Positions 41,723 to 51,118 of a DNA stretch of 64,000 nucleotides are shown here, one piece after another. The translations under genes were made by a program, and so were the position numbers. This DNA comes from Hyphomicrobium_A sp041659545 (GTDB lineage Bacteria; Pseudomonadota; Alphaproteobacteria; Rhizobiales; Hyphomicrobiaceae). The notes under the pieces were generated by a model. That model worked only from the letters and a program-made list of their open reading frames with translations. It ran no database searches and was not told where the DNA came from. Position 1 is the first letter of the stretch. Each line of letters begins with the position of its first letter. The stretch spans positions 62,001 to 126,000 of the forward strand of contig JBAZYB010000001.1 of the NCBI GenBank assembly GCA_041659545.1, given 5' to 3'.

Positions 41723-43606
41723 CTAGGTGTCGTTGATATCGAGACCGTCCAGCACCGCACGGACGGTGCGCACCAGATCTAGTGGCAGGTACGGCTTCGC
41801 CAGCAAGGGGGCGTCGTACTCGACCCCGCCACGAAGCGTAGCGGCCCGAGTGTAGCCACTCGTGTACAGCACACGCATCTTGCGATGACGAACCGCGAGC
41901 TTCGCGGCCAGCATACTGCCACCGATTCCAGGCATGACTACATCGGAAATCAGGAGGGCAATCGGGCCTTGATGCCGTTCGGCCACCGCGATGGCCTCCT
42001 CGCCGTCGCGCGCGTCGAGCACCGAATAACCCCACTTCGTAAGCACTTCGCGCGCGAGCCGACGAACAGCACCGTCGTCTTCGGCCAGCAGAATTGTTTC
42101 CGAACCTCCCTTCACCGCCTCGGTCGGCTCCGCGCATTTCCCAGCCTCGATAGGCTCTGCAGTGGCTGGCAGATAGATGCTGACCTTCGTGCCGTGTCCG
42201 ACGCGACTCTCCAGCCCGACGAAGCCGCCGCTCTCCGTTACGATGGCGTGGGCGGTCGCCAAGCCGAGGCCCGTGCCCGTACCGAGACCCTTGGTAGTGA
42301 AAAACGGTTCGAAGGCCCGCGCCTGGACCTCCGGAGCCATGCCCGCGCCAGTGTCCTCGACTGTGAGGCGCACATACTGACCGGGCCTCATCCCGGCGAA
42401 CTGGACCGAGAACGCTTCATCGACATGGATATTCTCTGTGGCAAGACGCAGTTGACCGCCATCTGGCATCGCATCCCTGGCGTTCACCGTGAGATTGAGA
42501 AGCACGAGTTCAAGTTGGGTCGGGTCCACACGTATCGGTTCAACCAGAGGATCGAGATCGAGGTCGATGTCGATGGCTGCACCGATCGTTCGTCGCACAA
42601 ATTGTTGGAGTTGACCGACCAAGAAATTCGGAGACATCACTTTGGGAAGCAGGGCCTGGCGCCGACTGAAACCCAGAAGCTGCTTGGTCAGAATCGCGGC
42701 CCTATCGGCAGCCTTGCACACCTCCTGCAAAGTGTCGCGACGTGAGTCCTCCACATCTAGGCTCATCATGACCATCTCGGAGTAACCACCGATGGCTGTC
42801 AGCAGGTTGTTAAAATCATGGGCGACGCCAGCTGCCAGCTGCCCCACCGATTCCAGCTTCTGCGCCTGAAGGTACTGCTGTTCCAGACGTGCCCTACCCG
42901 TCACGTCGAGCGAAACGGCAATAGCTCCTACGACGAGACCTTGGTCGTCACGGATCGGGGAGTACCACATCTCAACGACCGCCTCGCGAACGCCAACGAT
43001 CGCATTGAACGTCTCGCCGCGCAGCGCCCGCTCCGTGTTCTCGATGACCTCCGGCACGTCCCGATATAACTCGAGCACCGAGCGTCCGAGTAGCTCTGCG
43101 GACTTCAGGTTCACCAACTCCAATCCCTTACCCTGAACCAAGGTCACGTACCCGTCGCGGTCGATCGCCCAGAACACGACCGGCAGGCTCGTGACCACAC
43201 GCCAGAGGCGGTTCTCACTTTCCCGAAGCGCGGCCTCGGCCTGGTAGCGTCCGGCGACGATCCAGGTGAAGGTGCCGGAGACGAGGGTGTAGCCGATGAG
43301 GAGTTCCACGAAACCATTCGGCGGCAGCGGTATGGGAACGACGATGTACCCGACCAGCCCGAACGCGACCGTCAACAGTCCGGCGGCCCGCCCAGCGATG
43401 GTGCTGGCCATGACAGCGGCGGCGAACCCCATCAGAAAAGGTGTCTGTTGAAGGTATCCCCAGAACAGATGTGTCAGTCCCTGCGCGGCGGCCGTGCTTG
43501 CGAGGGCGAGGCCAATCCGCCGAGACCATGGACTTTTTGATGTCCTAAGACTGGATAGCATTTGGCAAACTGCGTAAACTCTCCCGTGGATAGCCACGAA
43601 CAACAC
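41723..43606 (-). CDS. Membrane hybrid histidine kinase (PAS - HisKA - HATPase - receiver)
   Basis: The 627-residue protein has an N-terminal membrane region of about four helices (res ~25-120) and a PAS domain (~130-250: VVFWAIDRDGYVTLVQGKG). A HisKA phosphoacceptor follows in LAAGVAHDFNNLLTAIGGYS, then the HATPase boxes NLTVNARDAMPDGG, VEDTGAGMAPE and TGTGLGLATA. It ends in a C-terminal receiver (ILLAEDDGAVRRLA, phosphoacceptor in LLISDVVMPG, Lys in LLAKPYLP). An ATG at 43561 is an alternative start. No cognate output gene is adjacent. A GGTTCTCAGCCATGCCTTCC repeat motif lies just after its 3' end at ~41635-41654. Confidence 0.9.
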   Translation of the reverse strand: MLFVAIHGRVYAVCQMLSSLRTSKSPWSRRIGLALASTAAAQGLTHLFWGYLQQTPFLMGFAAAVMASTIAGRAAGLLTVAFGLVGYIVVPIPLPPNGFVELLIGYTLVSGTFTWIVAGRYQAEAALRESENRLWRVVTSLPVVFWAIDRDGYVTLVQGKGLELVNLKSAELLGRSVLELYRDVPEVIENTERALRGETFNAIVGVREAVVEMWYSPIRDDQGLVVGAIAVSLDVTGRARLEQQYLQAQKLESVGQLAAGVAHDFNNLLTAIGGYSEMVMMSLDVEDSRRDTLQEVCKAADRAAILTKQLLGFSRRQALLPKVMSPNFLVGQLQQFVRRTIGAAIDIDLDLDPLVEPIRVDPTQLELVLLNLTVNARDAMPDGGQLRLATENIHVDEAFSVQFAGMRPGQYVRLTVEDTGAGMAPEVQARAFEPFFTTKGLGTGTGLGLATAHAIVTESGGFVGLESRVGHGTKVSIYLPATAEPIEAGKCAEPTEAVKGGSETILLAEDDGAVRRLAREVLTKWGYSVLDARDGEEAIAVAERHQGPIALLISDVVMPGIGGSMLAAKLAVRHRKMRVLYTSGYTRAATLRGGVEYDAPLLAKPYLPLDLVRTVRAVLDGLDINDT

Positions 43607-43822
43607 TCTGAAACCCGGCGGCCAAACCGTTGACGGAGCCGAAGATCATAGATGTCACAGTCGGTCCGTCATCCCAGGCTCGCGAAGTTGCCGTTTCTGA
43701 GGGATGCGTAGAGGTTGTGGACCCGACGCGCACAATGCCAAGGCGTCTAAGTCTAGGGACATCGACCTGCGTGCGCGGCACGCCGCTAGGCCACGACACT
43801 GACCGGCCCCGAGTCAACGGCC

Positions 43823-44296
43823 CTACCCATGCCTCACCAGCGCAGCTCGACACGGTCGCCGGCGGTCGGCGAGGCCAATCAACGCGGTCACGGCGTCGAC
43901 CGCCACGATTTGATCGGGGACCGGAGGAGGGGCGACCGCAAGCTTTTTGTTAGACCACAGCGGCTCCCTCGAATGGATATGCCTGGACTCGACCGGATTC
44001 GGTAAGTCGGATTGCGCCGGGTCACTTGCCGACGAGGCGCAGCGTGTCGTGCTGTCGATTAAGACGATCAGTGATACTCCCAGCGCCTGACTGATGCGGA
44101 CAGCAGTGACGATTGACACATTTCGGCGCCCTCGCTCGACGCTAGACACATAGGAACGGTCGATCTGCGCTCGCTCGGCCAGCTCTTCTTGGGACCACCC
44201 TTGAGATATCCGGCTGTCTCGAATTCGCTTGCCAAAAGTATAAAGAATCTGACTCTGAGGGAGCGCCACGGGGGTAATTGGCGCAGACCAAGACAC
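43823..44296 (-). CDS. XRE-family helix-turn-helix protein
   Basis: The 157-residue protein has an HTH_3 domain at res ~20-80: GKRIRDSRISQGWSQEELAERAQ, then IDRSYVSSVERGRRNVSI and VRISQALGVSLIVLID. The remaining ~75 residues are low complexity with no domain. Regions 43607-43822 and 44297-44739 on either side contain no gene I can support. The target is unknown. Confidence 0.78.
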   Translation of the reverse strand: MSWSAPITPVALPQSQILYTFGKRIRDSRISQGWSQEELAERAQIDRSYVSSVERGRRNVSIVTAVRISQALGVSLIVLIDSTTRCASSASDPAQSDLPNPVESRHIHSREPLWSNKKLAVAPPPVPDQIVAVDAVTALIGLADRRRPCRAALVRHG

Positions 44297-44739
44297 TCTT
44301 GTCCACGGTCTACTGTCGTCGGCTGTCTTCGCATCTTGAGTCTTACTAGATCGTAAGGAGTCTCAACAGAGGGCCCGCGGCATTGTCCGAACTTCCCGCT
44401 CTGACACTCTGGAGGACTGCGTCCAAGCAAGGCCCCCATCCTGCGACGAACCTGAGCGGCGGTCGACTCGACAAGCCGCTTGGAGGGGCGTGCCTTTGGT
44501 GGCAACTTTCCGCCACCAAATCGAGGTCGTGTGGCGAGGGCGAGGATTCCCGATCCCGGATGTTGTCTGTCAGCCACCGATATGGATAAAGAGGCTGTTT
44601 GTGTCTTCTTAGGACCTTCTGGCGCCGGGCCTGGACACAGGTGAGCCCGTTCTTTGAGAAATGGGCAATTGTCGATACACGGGCGTGCGCAATCGAACGG
44701 CGCGCGACCATTAGCGATCTTCATCTCCAGATCCTGAAT
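44297..44739. other. Intergenic stretch without a supported gene
   Basis: Long open frames exist on the minus strand here, but they lack family motifs, run antisense through the XRE gene and have no convincing ribosome site. I see no RNA gene. The hairpin repeat copy C follows directly. Confidence 0.4.
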
Positions 44740-44978
44740 GCCTCTGGCAGAAGACGGAAGAAGGTGGCAGAGGATGGTAGAAGACGGAAGCTATTGGCAG
44801 ATGGGTGCGAAGCAGGGAGACGAGGTTCGTGCTTTTCGGATTTCTGCCGTGTACTGCTGTCTTCTGCCAAGTACTGCTGTTCCTGCTAGTTACCGTCGCG
44901 GCTGCTCTGCCGGGTACTGCCATGCTCTGCCGCCTGATGCCGCCAGATATTCTGAAATGACACTCGGAATGTCACTCG
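44740..44978 (+). repeat. Dispersed hairpin repeat with 10-bp period, copy C (most complete arms)
   Basis: The left arm is a clear 10-bp series: GGCAGAAGAC, GGAAGAAGGT, GGCAGAGGAT, GGTAGAAGAC, GGAAG. The centre AGGGAGACGAGGTTCGTGC follows, then the complementary right-arm series (CTGCCGTGTA, CTGCTGTCTT, CTGCCAAGTA, CTGCTGTTCC). The end is GCTAGTTAC...CTGCCGCCTGATGCCGCC and GATATTCTGAAATGACACTC. The arms can pair into a long imperfect hairpin. Confidence 0.85.
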
Positions 44979-45100
44979 TTTCGATCGTCTCGGCGGCAAT
45001 CGCGGGGAGCTAATTCGGCGGAGGCCTCAGGAACGACCTCACGCGCAAGTCCGCGCTGATAGTGTGAGTCCGCTTTCCAAACTCGAGGCTGCCAGGAGAC

Positions 45101-45442
45101 CTACTCTTGCCGACCAAACGCGTCGCCGCAGAGTTTCTTGAGCACCTCCTTGGTCTTGGCAGGGAGTTCCGTGAACGCAAGGGCCACGGCAAATTCCTGA
45201 CGCTGCCAGGTCGCGTCAGGCAATTGGACCGACACTACCTTGGATCGGACCACCCGCACGCGCAGTTCAACTGGCTCAGGCTCCACATTGATCAGCATCG
45301 GCAATACGCGCCCTGCTTCCAGCCTTCGCTGCAGTTGCACGAGTGCACCGGTGGCGCTGATGTCGATGAGCCGACCGAACCTTCCCGCGATCCGCACTTG
45401 CACGGGTGCGGTCGGTACGCGGACGCTGCGTGGCTGCGCCAT
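45101..45442 (-). CDS. PilZ-domain protein
   Basis: The 113-residue protein is a single PilZ domain with AGRFGRLIDISATGALVQLQ, matching the (D/N)xSxxG half of the c-di-GMP motif. The upstream RxxxR half is weak (RSVRVPTAPVQVRI), so nucleotide binding is uncertain. The 380-bp gap to the kinase (45443-45821) contains no supported gene. The protein could link the nearby hybrid kinases to envelope or motility control, but no partner is adjacent. Confidence 0.72.
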   Translation of the reverse strand: MAQPRSVRVPTAPVQVRIAGRFGRLIDISATGALVQLQRRLEAGRVLPMLINVEPEPVELRVRVVRSKVVSVQLPDATWQRQEFAVALAFTELPAKTKEVLKKLCGDAFGRQE

Positions 45443-45821
45443 GTCAGTAAAGATACCAGCTCATGGGCGGTGTATGCCCGAAGGCAACCAACGACACGGC
45501 TTCTCGCGGTGCATGCAGTCTGACCAGCTTATCGACCAACGCCTCGTGTTCCCACAGCGCCGTCTTTTCTCTTAAACAGCCAGTGAGTCGAGTGGCGCCC
45601 CTGGCTCCCGGACAAAGAAGGTGTTCGTCTTCGCCTCGATACTGGTGATGATGTACTCGCGTGTCCATTTCCGGCCCTCTGCAGATCACAACTGCTCGAT
45701 AACTGGTTTTCCCAAATCCGGACCGGCCGAGCCAATCCGCAGGGCCTCCGATTCAGCGATCCGTACGGAGAACGGACGCGTTGTGAGCAGCAACCACGCG
45801 CGAGTCGTACATCAACCCCTC

Positions 45822-48719
45822 CTAACCGTCAAGAGTCCCTCTCACCTTGTGGAGCAACTCGGCCAACGCGTAGGGCTTCGCGAGAAGCGGTAGCGCCAAC
45901 TCAAGGCCGGCGCCCTCTGTGACGTTCGCGCTGTAGCCGCTGCTGTAAAGGATTTTGACGTCGGGGTAGACCTGCACAAGCCGGTCGACCAACTGCCGAC
46001 CACTAAGACCCGGCATCACGACGTCCGTCACCAGCAGATGAATGACGCCGTCGTACTGCTTCGCAATCGACAGTGCATCATCGCCATCACGAGCTTCGAG
46101 CACGTGATAGCCATATTTGCGCAGGACATCGCGCGCGAGACGGCGGACGCCGCCGTCGTCCTCTGCCAGCAGGATCGTCTCTGTACCACCGATCGGTTCC
46201 ACCTGTTGAGATACAGGCAGAGCGGATTCAACCGGCTCCTGAACCGCTGGCAGGTAGATCTCGACACTGGTCCCCTGTTGCGGTTGGCTTGTAAGCCAAA
46301 TGAAGCCGCCGCTCTGCTTCACGATCCCGTACACCGTCGCCAAGCCGAGGCCGGTGCCTTTCCCAGGCTGTTTCGTGGTGAAGAAAGGCTCGAACACCCT
46401 GGCCATCGTTTCGGGCGACATGCCGATACCCGTGTCACTCGCCACCAGGCGGACATAACGACCAGGAGTCATCGGTGGGTGGCGGCGTGCCCCTGCGGCA
46501 TCCATGTCTACGGTGCTGGTGGCCAGTCGCAGTGCTCCTCCCTGAGGCATCGCGTCGGCGGCGTTCACCGCGAGGTTCATGAGCACTTGCTGAAGTTGAC
46601 TTGAATCGGCGCGGACGTTGTCCAATACCGGGCTCAAGTCGAGCATAAACGTGATGTGCTCGGGGATAGTCCGCTGCAGCAATTTGTGAACGTCAGCCAC
46701 GAGAACGTTCAGGTCCAGCACTGTGGACTGCATCACCTGTCGCCGACCAAATGCCAGAAGCTGGCGCGTCAATGTTGCCGCACGCTCGGCCGCTTTTCGG
46801 ACTTCAAGTAAGTCGGTGTGCCGGGAATCGCTTTCGTCAAGGGTCGCCATGACGAACTCGGTGTAGCCGCCGATGGCCGTGAGCAGATTGTTGAAGTCGT
46901 GCGCGATACCCCCGGCCAGCAAGCCGACAGCTTCCATCTTGTGCCCCTGGCGAAGTTGTTCTTCAAGGTGCTTTCGCTCCGTGACATCGTTGGTAACGCT
47001 TAAGACCGCAGGTTCTGTGTCGCGATCAGCGGGCGCTACGTCGAACGGAACGAAATGAGACTCCACCCAGCGTTCGTCGCCGTTGAGCGCAATGACGCGA
47101 TACTCCAGATGGCCGGGGGAACCGCCGCTGGCCGCGCGGTGCATCTTGGCAAAGCGATCTCGATCGGATGGATGTACCAGATTGGTGACCGGGCTTCCAG
47201 CGACCTGTGAAAGATCCGTGGCGCCGATCATTTCGAGGCCGGCCCGGTTCATGTCCAGCAGCAAGCCGTCAGACGAGACCAGCTTTACGCAGGCCGGCTC
47301 CGCGTCGATGATTGTCTGCAGCCGACGCTCGCTCTGACTGACGAGATCGTGAGCCGCCTTGCGTTCGGAAATGTCCTGCGCTGTCCCCAGCATCCGCTCC
47401 AGCTCGCCGTGCGGGCCGACCGCAGCGCGGCCGGTGGCGATGATCGTCCGCACCTGCCTGTCCGGTCGAACAACACGAAGCTCAACCTCGAATGGCTCAT
47501 GCCGCTCGAAACACCGCCGGCTCGCGTCGAGAATGGTGGCCCGATCATCCGGGTGGACCCGTTCGAGAAGCGCTTCGTAGCTCGGCCCGAACGGCTCGCG
47601 CTCCATGCCAAACACACTGTAGCTCTCATCGGACCACCACACTTGATTCTCCTTGACCCGCCACTCCCAGCTCCCTATATGTGCGACGTTCTGAGCTTCT
47701 ATGAGCCGCGCCTCTATTGCTGTCAACCTCTCGATCATAGCCTGCAGTTCGGCCCCGCGTGAGTGCACGCGGAATTCCAGGTCGTCGTTGGCGCGGCGAA
47801 GCAGTGCCTCCGCCGCGCGCCGGCCTGACACCGCGGCGCCTACGGTGATGCCGATGATGCTCGTGACAGCCATGAACGACTGAAGGAGCACGAGGGCTTC
47901 AGTGACGGAGCGGTCGCCGAATGTGCCGACACCGTGAATGGTTCCCCAGATGGCAATGAGGGAAAGCAGACAGGTGGCTGTCGTCGCCTCGCGCTGACCA
48001 AAGCGGTAGGCGGTCCAGACGCACAGCGGAATGCACAAGAAACCGAGCGGGTACGCAGACGCGACGAACACGGTCCACCCAACAGCGGCCACCGTCGTGA
48101 ACAACACAGAGAGTTCGACACATTGCCGCCGCGGCCACTGAAGTCGCGGATTCGTGTACCAGAGGAGAAGGGTCGGCGCAACCACCATCGCCCCGGTGGC
48201 GTGTCCCAACCACCAGTTCGACCACGCCTGCCAGTACGCGGGCCACTCTGCTGCTCCGAACAATGACAGGCTGGTGACACCAACTGTCGCGCTGACAGCC
48301 GTGCTACCGAAGCCGGCGAGCACGACGAAGAACCCGATGTTGCGGGCTCGGTCGAAGACGGAGCGTCCGCCCGCGAACCGATTGACCAGCGACGCCGCCA
48401 ACAGGGCCTCGGCAGTGTTGCCAGCGGCAATCAGCAACGAGGTTGCCAGTGGCCCGTTAGTCGTCTCGTTTGTCATGAAGGAACCGAGAAAGATGCCAGG
48501 CCACGCACGGGGTCCGAAGATCAGAATGGCGGCAAGGGCAATTCCGGTGGGCGGCCATACCGCGATTGCGCTCGGATTAACGAACGTGAGCGCCAAGCCG
48601 ATCTTGCCGGCGACGCCGTACATCGCCGCCAGCAGGAGCCAAATACCTCCGTCTCTCCACAGGTGCCGTTCGGCCATTGACAACGGAACGCCGGACGCTG
48701 GGTCGCTTTGTGTAAGCAC
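45822..48719 (-). CDS. MASE1 hybrid histidine kinase with PAS repeats and receiver
   Basis: The 965-residue protein starts with an eight-helix MASE1 sensor (res ~20-310: SAIAVWPPTGIALAAILIFGP is typical). Two PAS/PAC units follow (VWWSDESYSVFGMEREPF; LLLDMNRAGLEMIGATDL), then HisKA in LAGGIAHDFNNLLTAIGGYT. The HATPase boxes are NLAVNAADAMPQGG, ASDTGIGMSPE and GTGLGLATVYG. The receiver is LLAEDDGGVRRLA with phosphoacceptor VTDVVMPG and LLAKPYAL. It resembles the 41723-43606 kinase from HisKA onward, so the two are paralogues. The signal and output are unknown. Confidence 0.92.
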   Translation of the reverse strand: MLTQSDPASGVPLSMAERHLWRDGGIWLLLAAMYGVAGKIGLALTFVNPSAIAVWPPTGIALAAILIFGPRAWPGIFLGSFMTNETTNGPLATSLLIAAGNTAEALLAASLVNRFAGGRSVFDRARNIGFFVVLAGFGSTAVSATVGVTSLSLFGAAEWPAYWQAWSNWWLGHATGAMVVAPTLLLWYTNPRLQWPRRQCVELSVLFTTVAAVGWTVFVASAYPLGFLCIPLCVWTAYRFGQREATTATCLLSLIAIWGTIHGVGTFGDRSVTEALVLLQSFMAVTSIIGITVGAAVSGRRAAEALLRRANDDLEFRVHSRGAELQAMIERLTAIEARLIEAQNVAHIGSWEWRVKENQVWWSDESYSVFGMEREPFGPSYEALLERVHPDDRATILDASRRCFERHEPFEVELRVVRPDRQVRTIIATGRAAVGPHGELERMLGTAQDISERKAAHDLVSQSERRLQTIIDAEPACVKLVSSDGLLLDMNRAGLEMIGATDLSQVAGSPVTNLVHPSDRDRFAKMHRAASGGSPGHLEYRVIALNGDERWVESHFVPFDVAPADRDTEPAVLSVTNDVTERKHLEEQLRQGHKMEAVGLLAGGIAHDFNNLLTAIGGYTEFVMATLDESDSRHTDLLEVRKAAERAATLTRQLLAFGRRQVMQSTVLDLNVLVADVHKLLQRTIPEHITFMLDLSPVLDNVRADSSQLQQVLMNLAVNAADAMPQGGALRLATSTVDMDAAGARRHPPMTPGRYVRLVASDTGIGMSPETMARVFEPFFTTKQPGKGTGLGLATVYGIVKQSGGFIWLTSQPQQGTSVEIYLPAVQEPVESALPVSQQVEPIGGTETILLAEDDGGVRRLARDVLRKYGYHVLEARDGDDALSIAKQYDGVIHLLVTDVVMPGLSGRQLVDRLVQVYPDVKILYSSGYSANVTEGAGLELALPLLAKPYALAELLHKVRGTLDG

Positions 48720-48834
48720 AACAACACATGTATCGGTCTGACGAAATGGATCCTTACCCGTATCTCGTTCTGTTCTCGTGGCTTGAAGCGCTCAAGGTGT
48801 GTGCGTGCGTTTCAACGTCGTTGCACGAGTCTGC

Positions 48835-49086
48835 TTACACATTTCGCCGTCGCTGGCGCATCTTCAAGCGAAAATATTCGCGCCGTCTTTCATCCGATTC
48901 CCAGCCGTCTTTCCAATACTTCTCTCCCTGTTCTCGCCATTGCTTTCGATGGTCTCGCTTCCAGAGCTTGCTCATCTCTCTGTGGGCCAGGCGAGCGCAG
49001 TTGTCGCTACAGTACTTTCGACTCGGAGCTGTAACAGACTTGTCCTGACAGAACACACACATTTTCCGGCGCACGAGACCTCGCAA
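48835..49086 (-). CDS. Small zinc-ribbon-like basic protein
   Basis: The 83-residue protein has MCVFCQDKSVTAPSRKYCSDNC, two Cys pairs spaced like a small zinc knuckle. A highly charged helical tail follows (HREMSKLWKRDHRKQWREQGEKYW), probably nucleic-acid binding. I cannot name the family. Region 49087-49544 beyond it shows no gene I can support on either strand. Confidence 0.5.
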   Translation of the reverse strand: MRGLVRRKMCVFCQDKSVTAPSRKYCSDNCARLAHREMSKLWKRDHRKQWREQGEKYWKDGWESDERRREYFRLKMRQRRRNV

Positions 49087-49544
49087 GGCCGCGCGCCTTC
49101 AACGCTCTAGATTGATCGCTAAGCGTGCAGACCCACGGCGAGGAGGCCCCGGAAGAAGCCGCCGGAACTCGGTGCCGGGATGGAAGGTGTGCCTAAGCCG
49201 AACGGGCGTTTATCGAATCGATCCGATCGCTTCCCGTATGGCCGCTTCATGACACGGACGAGCCGCAGGTTAGCGAACGGAATCCTGTGCGTCAATGGCT
49301 GTTAAAGGGAACGGTTCGCGCGCGCCGAGGCGAGGTCGGTAGTCTGCTGCCTAGCTCAGCCCCGGAGGGCCGCTTGCTCGGTGCCAGGACGAAGACTGTG
49401 AAGTGTGTGTGACTGTTGTTCCGCAGCCGCTCTGCGAGTTCATGCCGTGGCTTTCGCGCGGAGTTGTTGGGCGCGGGCGGTGAGTGGGCCTAATCCGATT
49501 TTGTTAACAAGTAAGTTGAATCACCGATGCAGGCCTAGAAGCCG

Positions 49545-49696
49545 AGGTTCTCAGCCAGTCGTCTCTCATCCAGAAATGGAAAGATTGGAAGAGGATGGCA
49601 GAAGACGGAAGAAGACGGCAGAGGATGGAAGTTATTCGAGGCAGGGAGACGACCAGCAGGCTCCAATCAAATGACGCTCGAAATGACACTCATGTC
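49545..49696 (+). repeat. Dispersed hairpin repeat, copy D (right arm deleted)
   Basis: It begins with the shared GAGGTTCTCAGCCA, has the left-arm 10-mers (GGAAGAGGATGGCAGAAGAC, GGAAGAAGAC, GGCAGAGGAT) and the centre GAGGCAGGGAGACGA. It then jumps to the end motif (AAATGACACTCATGTCA). The CTGCC right arm and GCTAGTTAGC are absent. Between here and the reductase (49697-50041) only a ~38-residue remnant frame (49944->49828) is visible and I do not call it. Confidence 0.75.
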
Positions 49697-50041
49697 AAGT
49701 GAGGCCTTGAGAATCTTACCGCGTCATTTCGCCGATGGCTCTCAGCCGTCTTTCGAGTAGCGGTCGCCGCGCCTGGCTCGCCGAGTCCGGAGGTAGGAAC
49801 GCGGCGAGGCTGTCCATGAACGTTCTGTTATTGAGCAGCTGGCTGATCCCTGACGCGATGGATGTAGGTCCGGACGTCCACATTGCTGCGCTCAATCTCG
49901 CCGATGATCTCGGGCCGGCCATCGATGATCTCAATGATTGTCACGTCTTGAGGGCTTCATGAGGACCAAGAGGATTCTGTCGGACGCCGGCCTGCTGCTG
50001 ACTCTCACGACCGGCTTGGTCTGGGCCTCCGCACCTGGGCG

Positions 50042-51118
50042 TCACCACTTGAGCGACGACCCGGTCTGATACTCGGTCACGCGGGTCTCGAAGAAGTTCT
50101 TCTCCTTCTTGAGATCCATCGCCTCCGACATCCACGGGAACGGATTGTCCGACGCCGGAAAGACGGGCGCCAGCCCGAGCTGGACGCAGCGGCGGTTGGT
50201 TATCACGTGCATGTATTCGGCGCACACCTCCGCGTTCAGCCCCAGCAGCCCGCGCGGCATCGTGTCGCGACCGTACGCGACTTCGAGCGCGCACGCGTCG
50301 TGCAGCATCGCCCGCACCTCGTCCTGCAGGGCCACAGACCACAGCTGGGGACTCTCGGCCTTGATCTGGTTGATCACGTCGATGCCGAAATTCAGGTGCA
50401 GCGACTCGTCGCGCAGGATGTACTGGTACTGTTCGGCGATGCCGACCATCTTGTTGCGCCGGCCGAGCGACAGGATCTGGGCAAAGCCCGTGTAGAACCA
50501 CATGCCTTCGAACACGACGTAGAACGCGATCATGTCGCGCAGGAAGGCCTGGTCGGCTTCCACGGTCCCCGTCGAGAACCGCGGATCGGAAAGGTTCTGC
50601 GTGTAGCGCAGGGCCCACGCCGCCTTGTCGGTGATGGCGGGCACCTCGCGGTACATGTTGAACAGCTCGCCCTCATCCAGGCCTAGGCTCTCGCAGATGT
50701 ACTGGAACGTGTGCGTGTGGATGGCCTCTTCGAACGCCTGCCGCAGGAGGTACTGGCGGCATTCGGGGTTCGTGAGATGCCGGTAGATCGCCAGCACGAT
50801 GTTGTTCGCGACGAGCGATTCGGACGCCGCGAAGAAGCCGAGGTTCCGCTTGACCATCCGCCGCTCGTCGTCGGTGAGCCCGTCACGCGATCGCCACAGC
50901 GCGATGTCGGCCTGCATCGACACCTCGGTCGGCATCCAGTGGTTATTGCAGGCGGCCAGATACCGCTCCCACGCCCAGCGGTACTTCAGCGGGAGCAGCT
51001 GATTGACGTCAGCGCGGCAGTTGATCATCGCCTTGTCGTCAACGCGAGGGCGCGTCCCTGAGCGGTCGATCTCCCCCAGGCCGGTGGTGGACAGCGTGTC
51101 GGTCGTCGTGGGGTTCAC
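50042..51118 (-). CDS. nrdB: Ribonucleotide reductase beta subunit, class Ic-like
   Basis: The 358-residue protein has all six metal ligands in order: Asp in SMQADIALWRS, Glu in FFAASESLVANN, Glu/His in FEEAIHTHTFQYICE, Glu in FYVVFEGMWFY and Glu/His in LRDESLHLNFG. The residue four after the first ligand His, which is the radical Tyr in class Ia enzymes, is Phe here (E-A-I-H-T-H-T-F). That is the Chlamydia class Ic hallmark, where a Mn/Fe centre replaces the radical. The start overlaps the nrdA stop by 4 bp. The operon is under the cobalamin riboswitch upstream of nrdA. Confidence 0.93.
   Translation of the reverse strand: MNPTTTDTLSTTGLGEIDRSGTRPRVDDKAMINCRADVNQLLPLKYRWAWERYLAACNNHWMPTEVSMQADIALWRSRDGLTDDERRMVKRNLGFFAASESLVANNIVLAIYRHLTNPECRQYLLRQAFEEAIHTHTFQYICESLGLDEGELFNMYREVPAITDKAAWALRYTQNLSDPRFSTGTVEADQAFLRDMIAFYVVFEGMWFYTGFAQILSLGRRNKMVGIAEQYQYILRDESLHLNFGIDVINQIKAESPQLWSVALQDEVRAMLHDACALEVAYGRDTMPRGLLGLNAEVCAEYMHVITNRRCVQLGLAPVFPASDNPFPWMSEAMDLKKEKNFFETRVTEYQTGSSLKW

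Noticed and set aside
44068..44724. 218-residue minus-strand open frame
   Set aside because: It overlaps the XRE gene in another frame, shows no domain and has no ribosome site.
44740..44978. Integron attC site
   Set aside because: The repeat is palindromic and sits between gene groups, but lacks the GTTRRRY/RYYYAAC core pair, and no integron-type integrase extra domain is visible in the recombinases.
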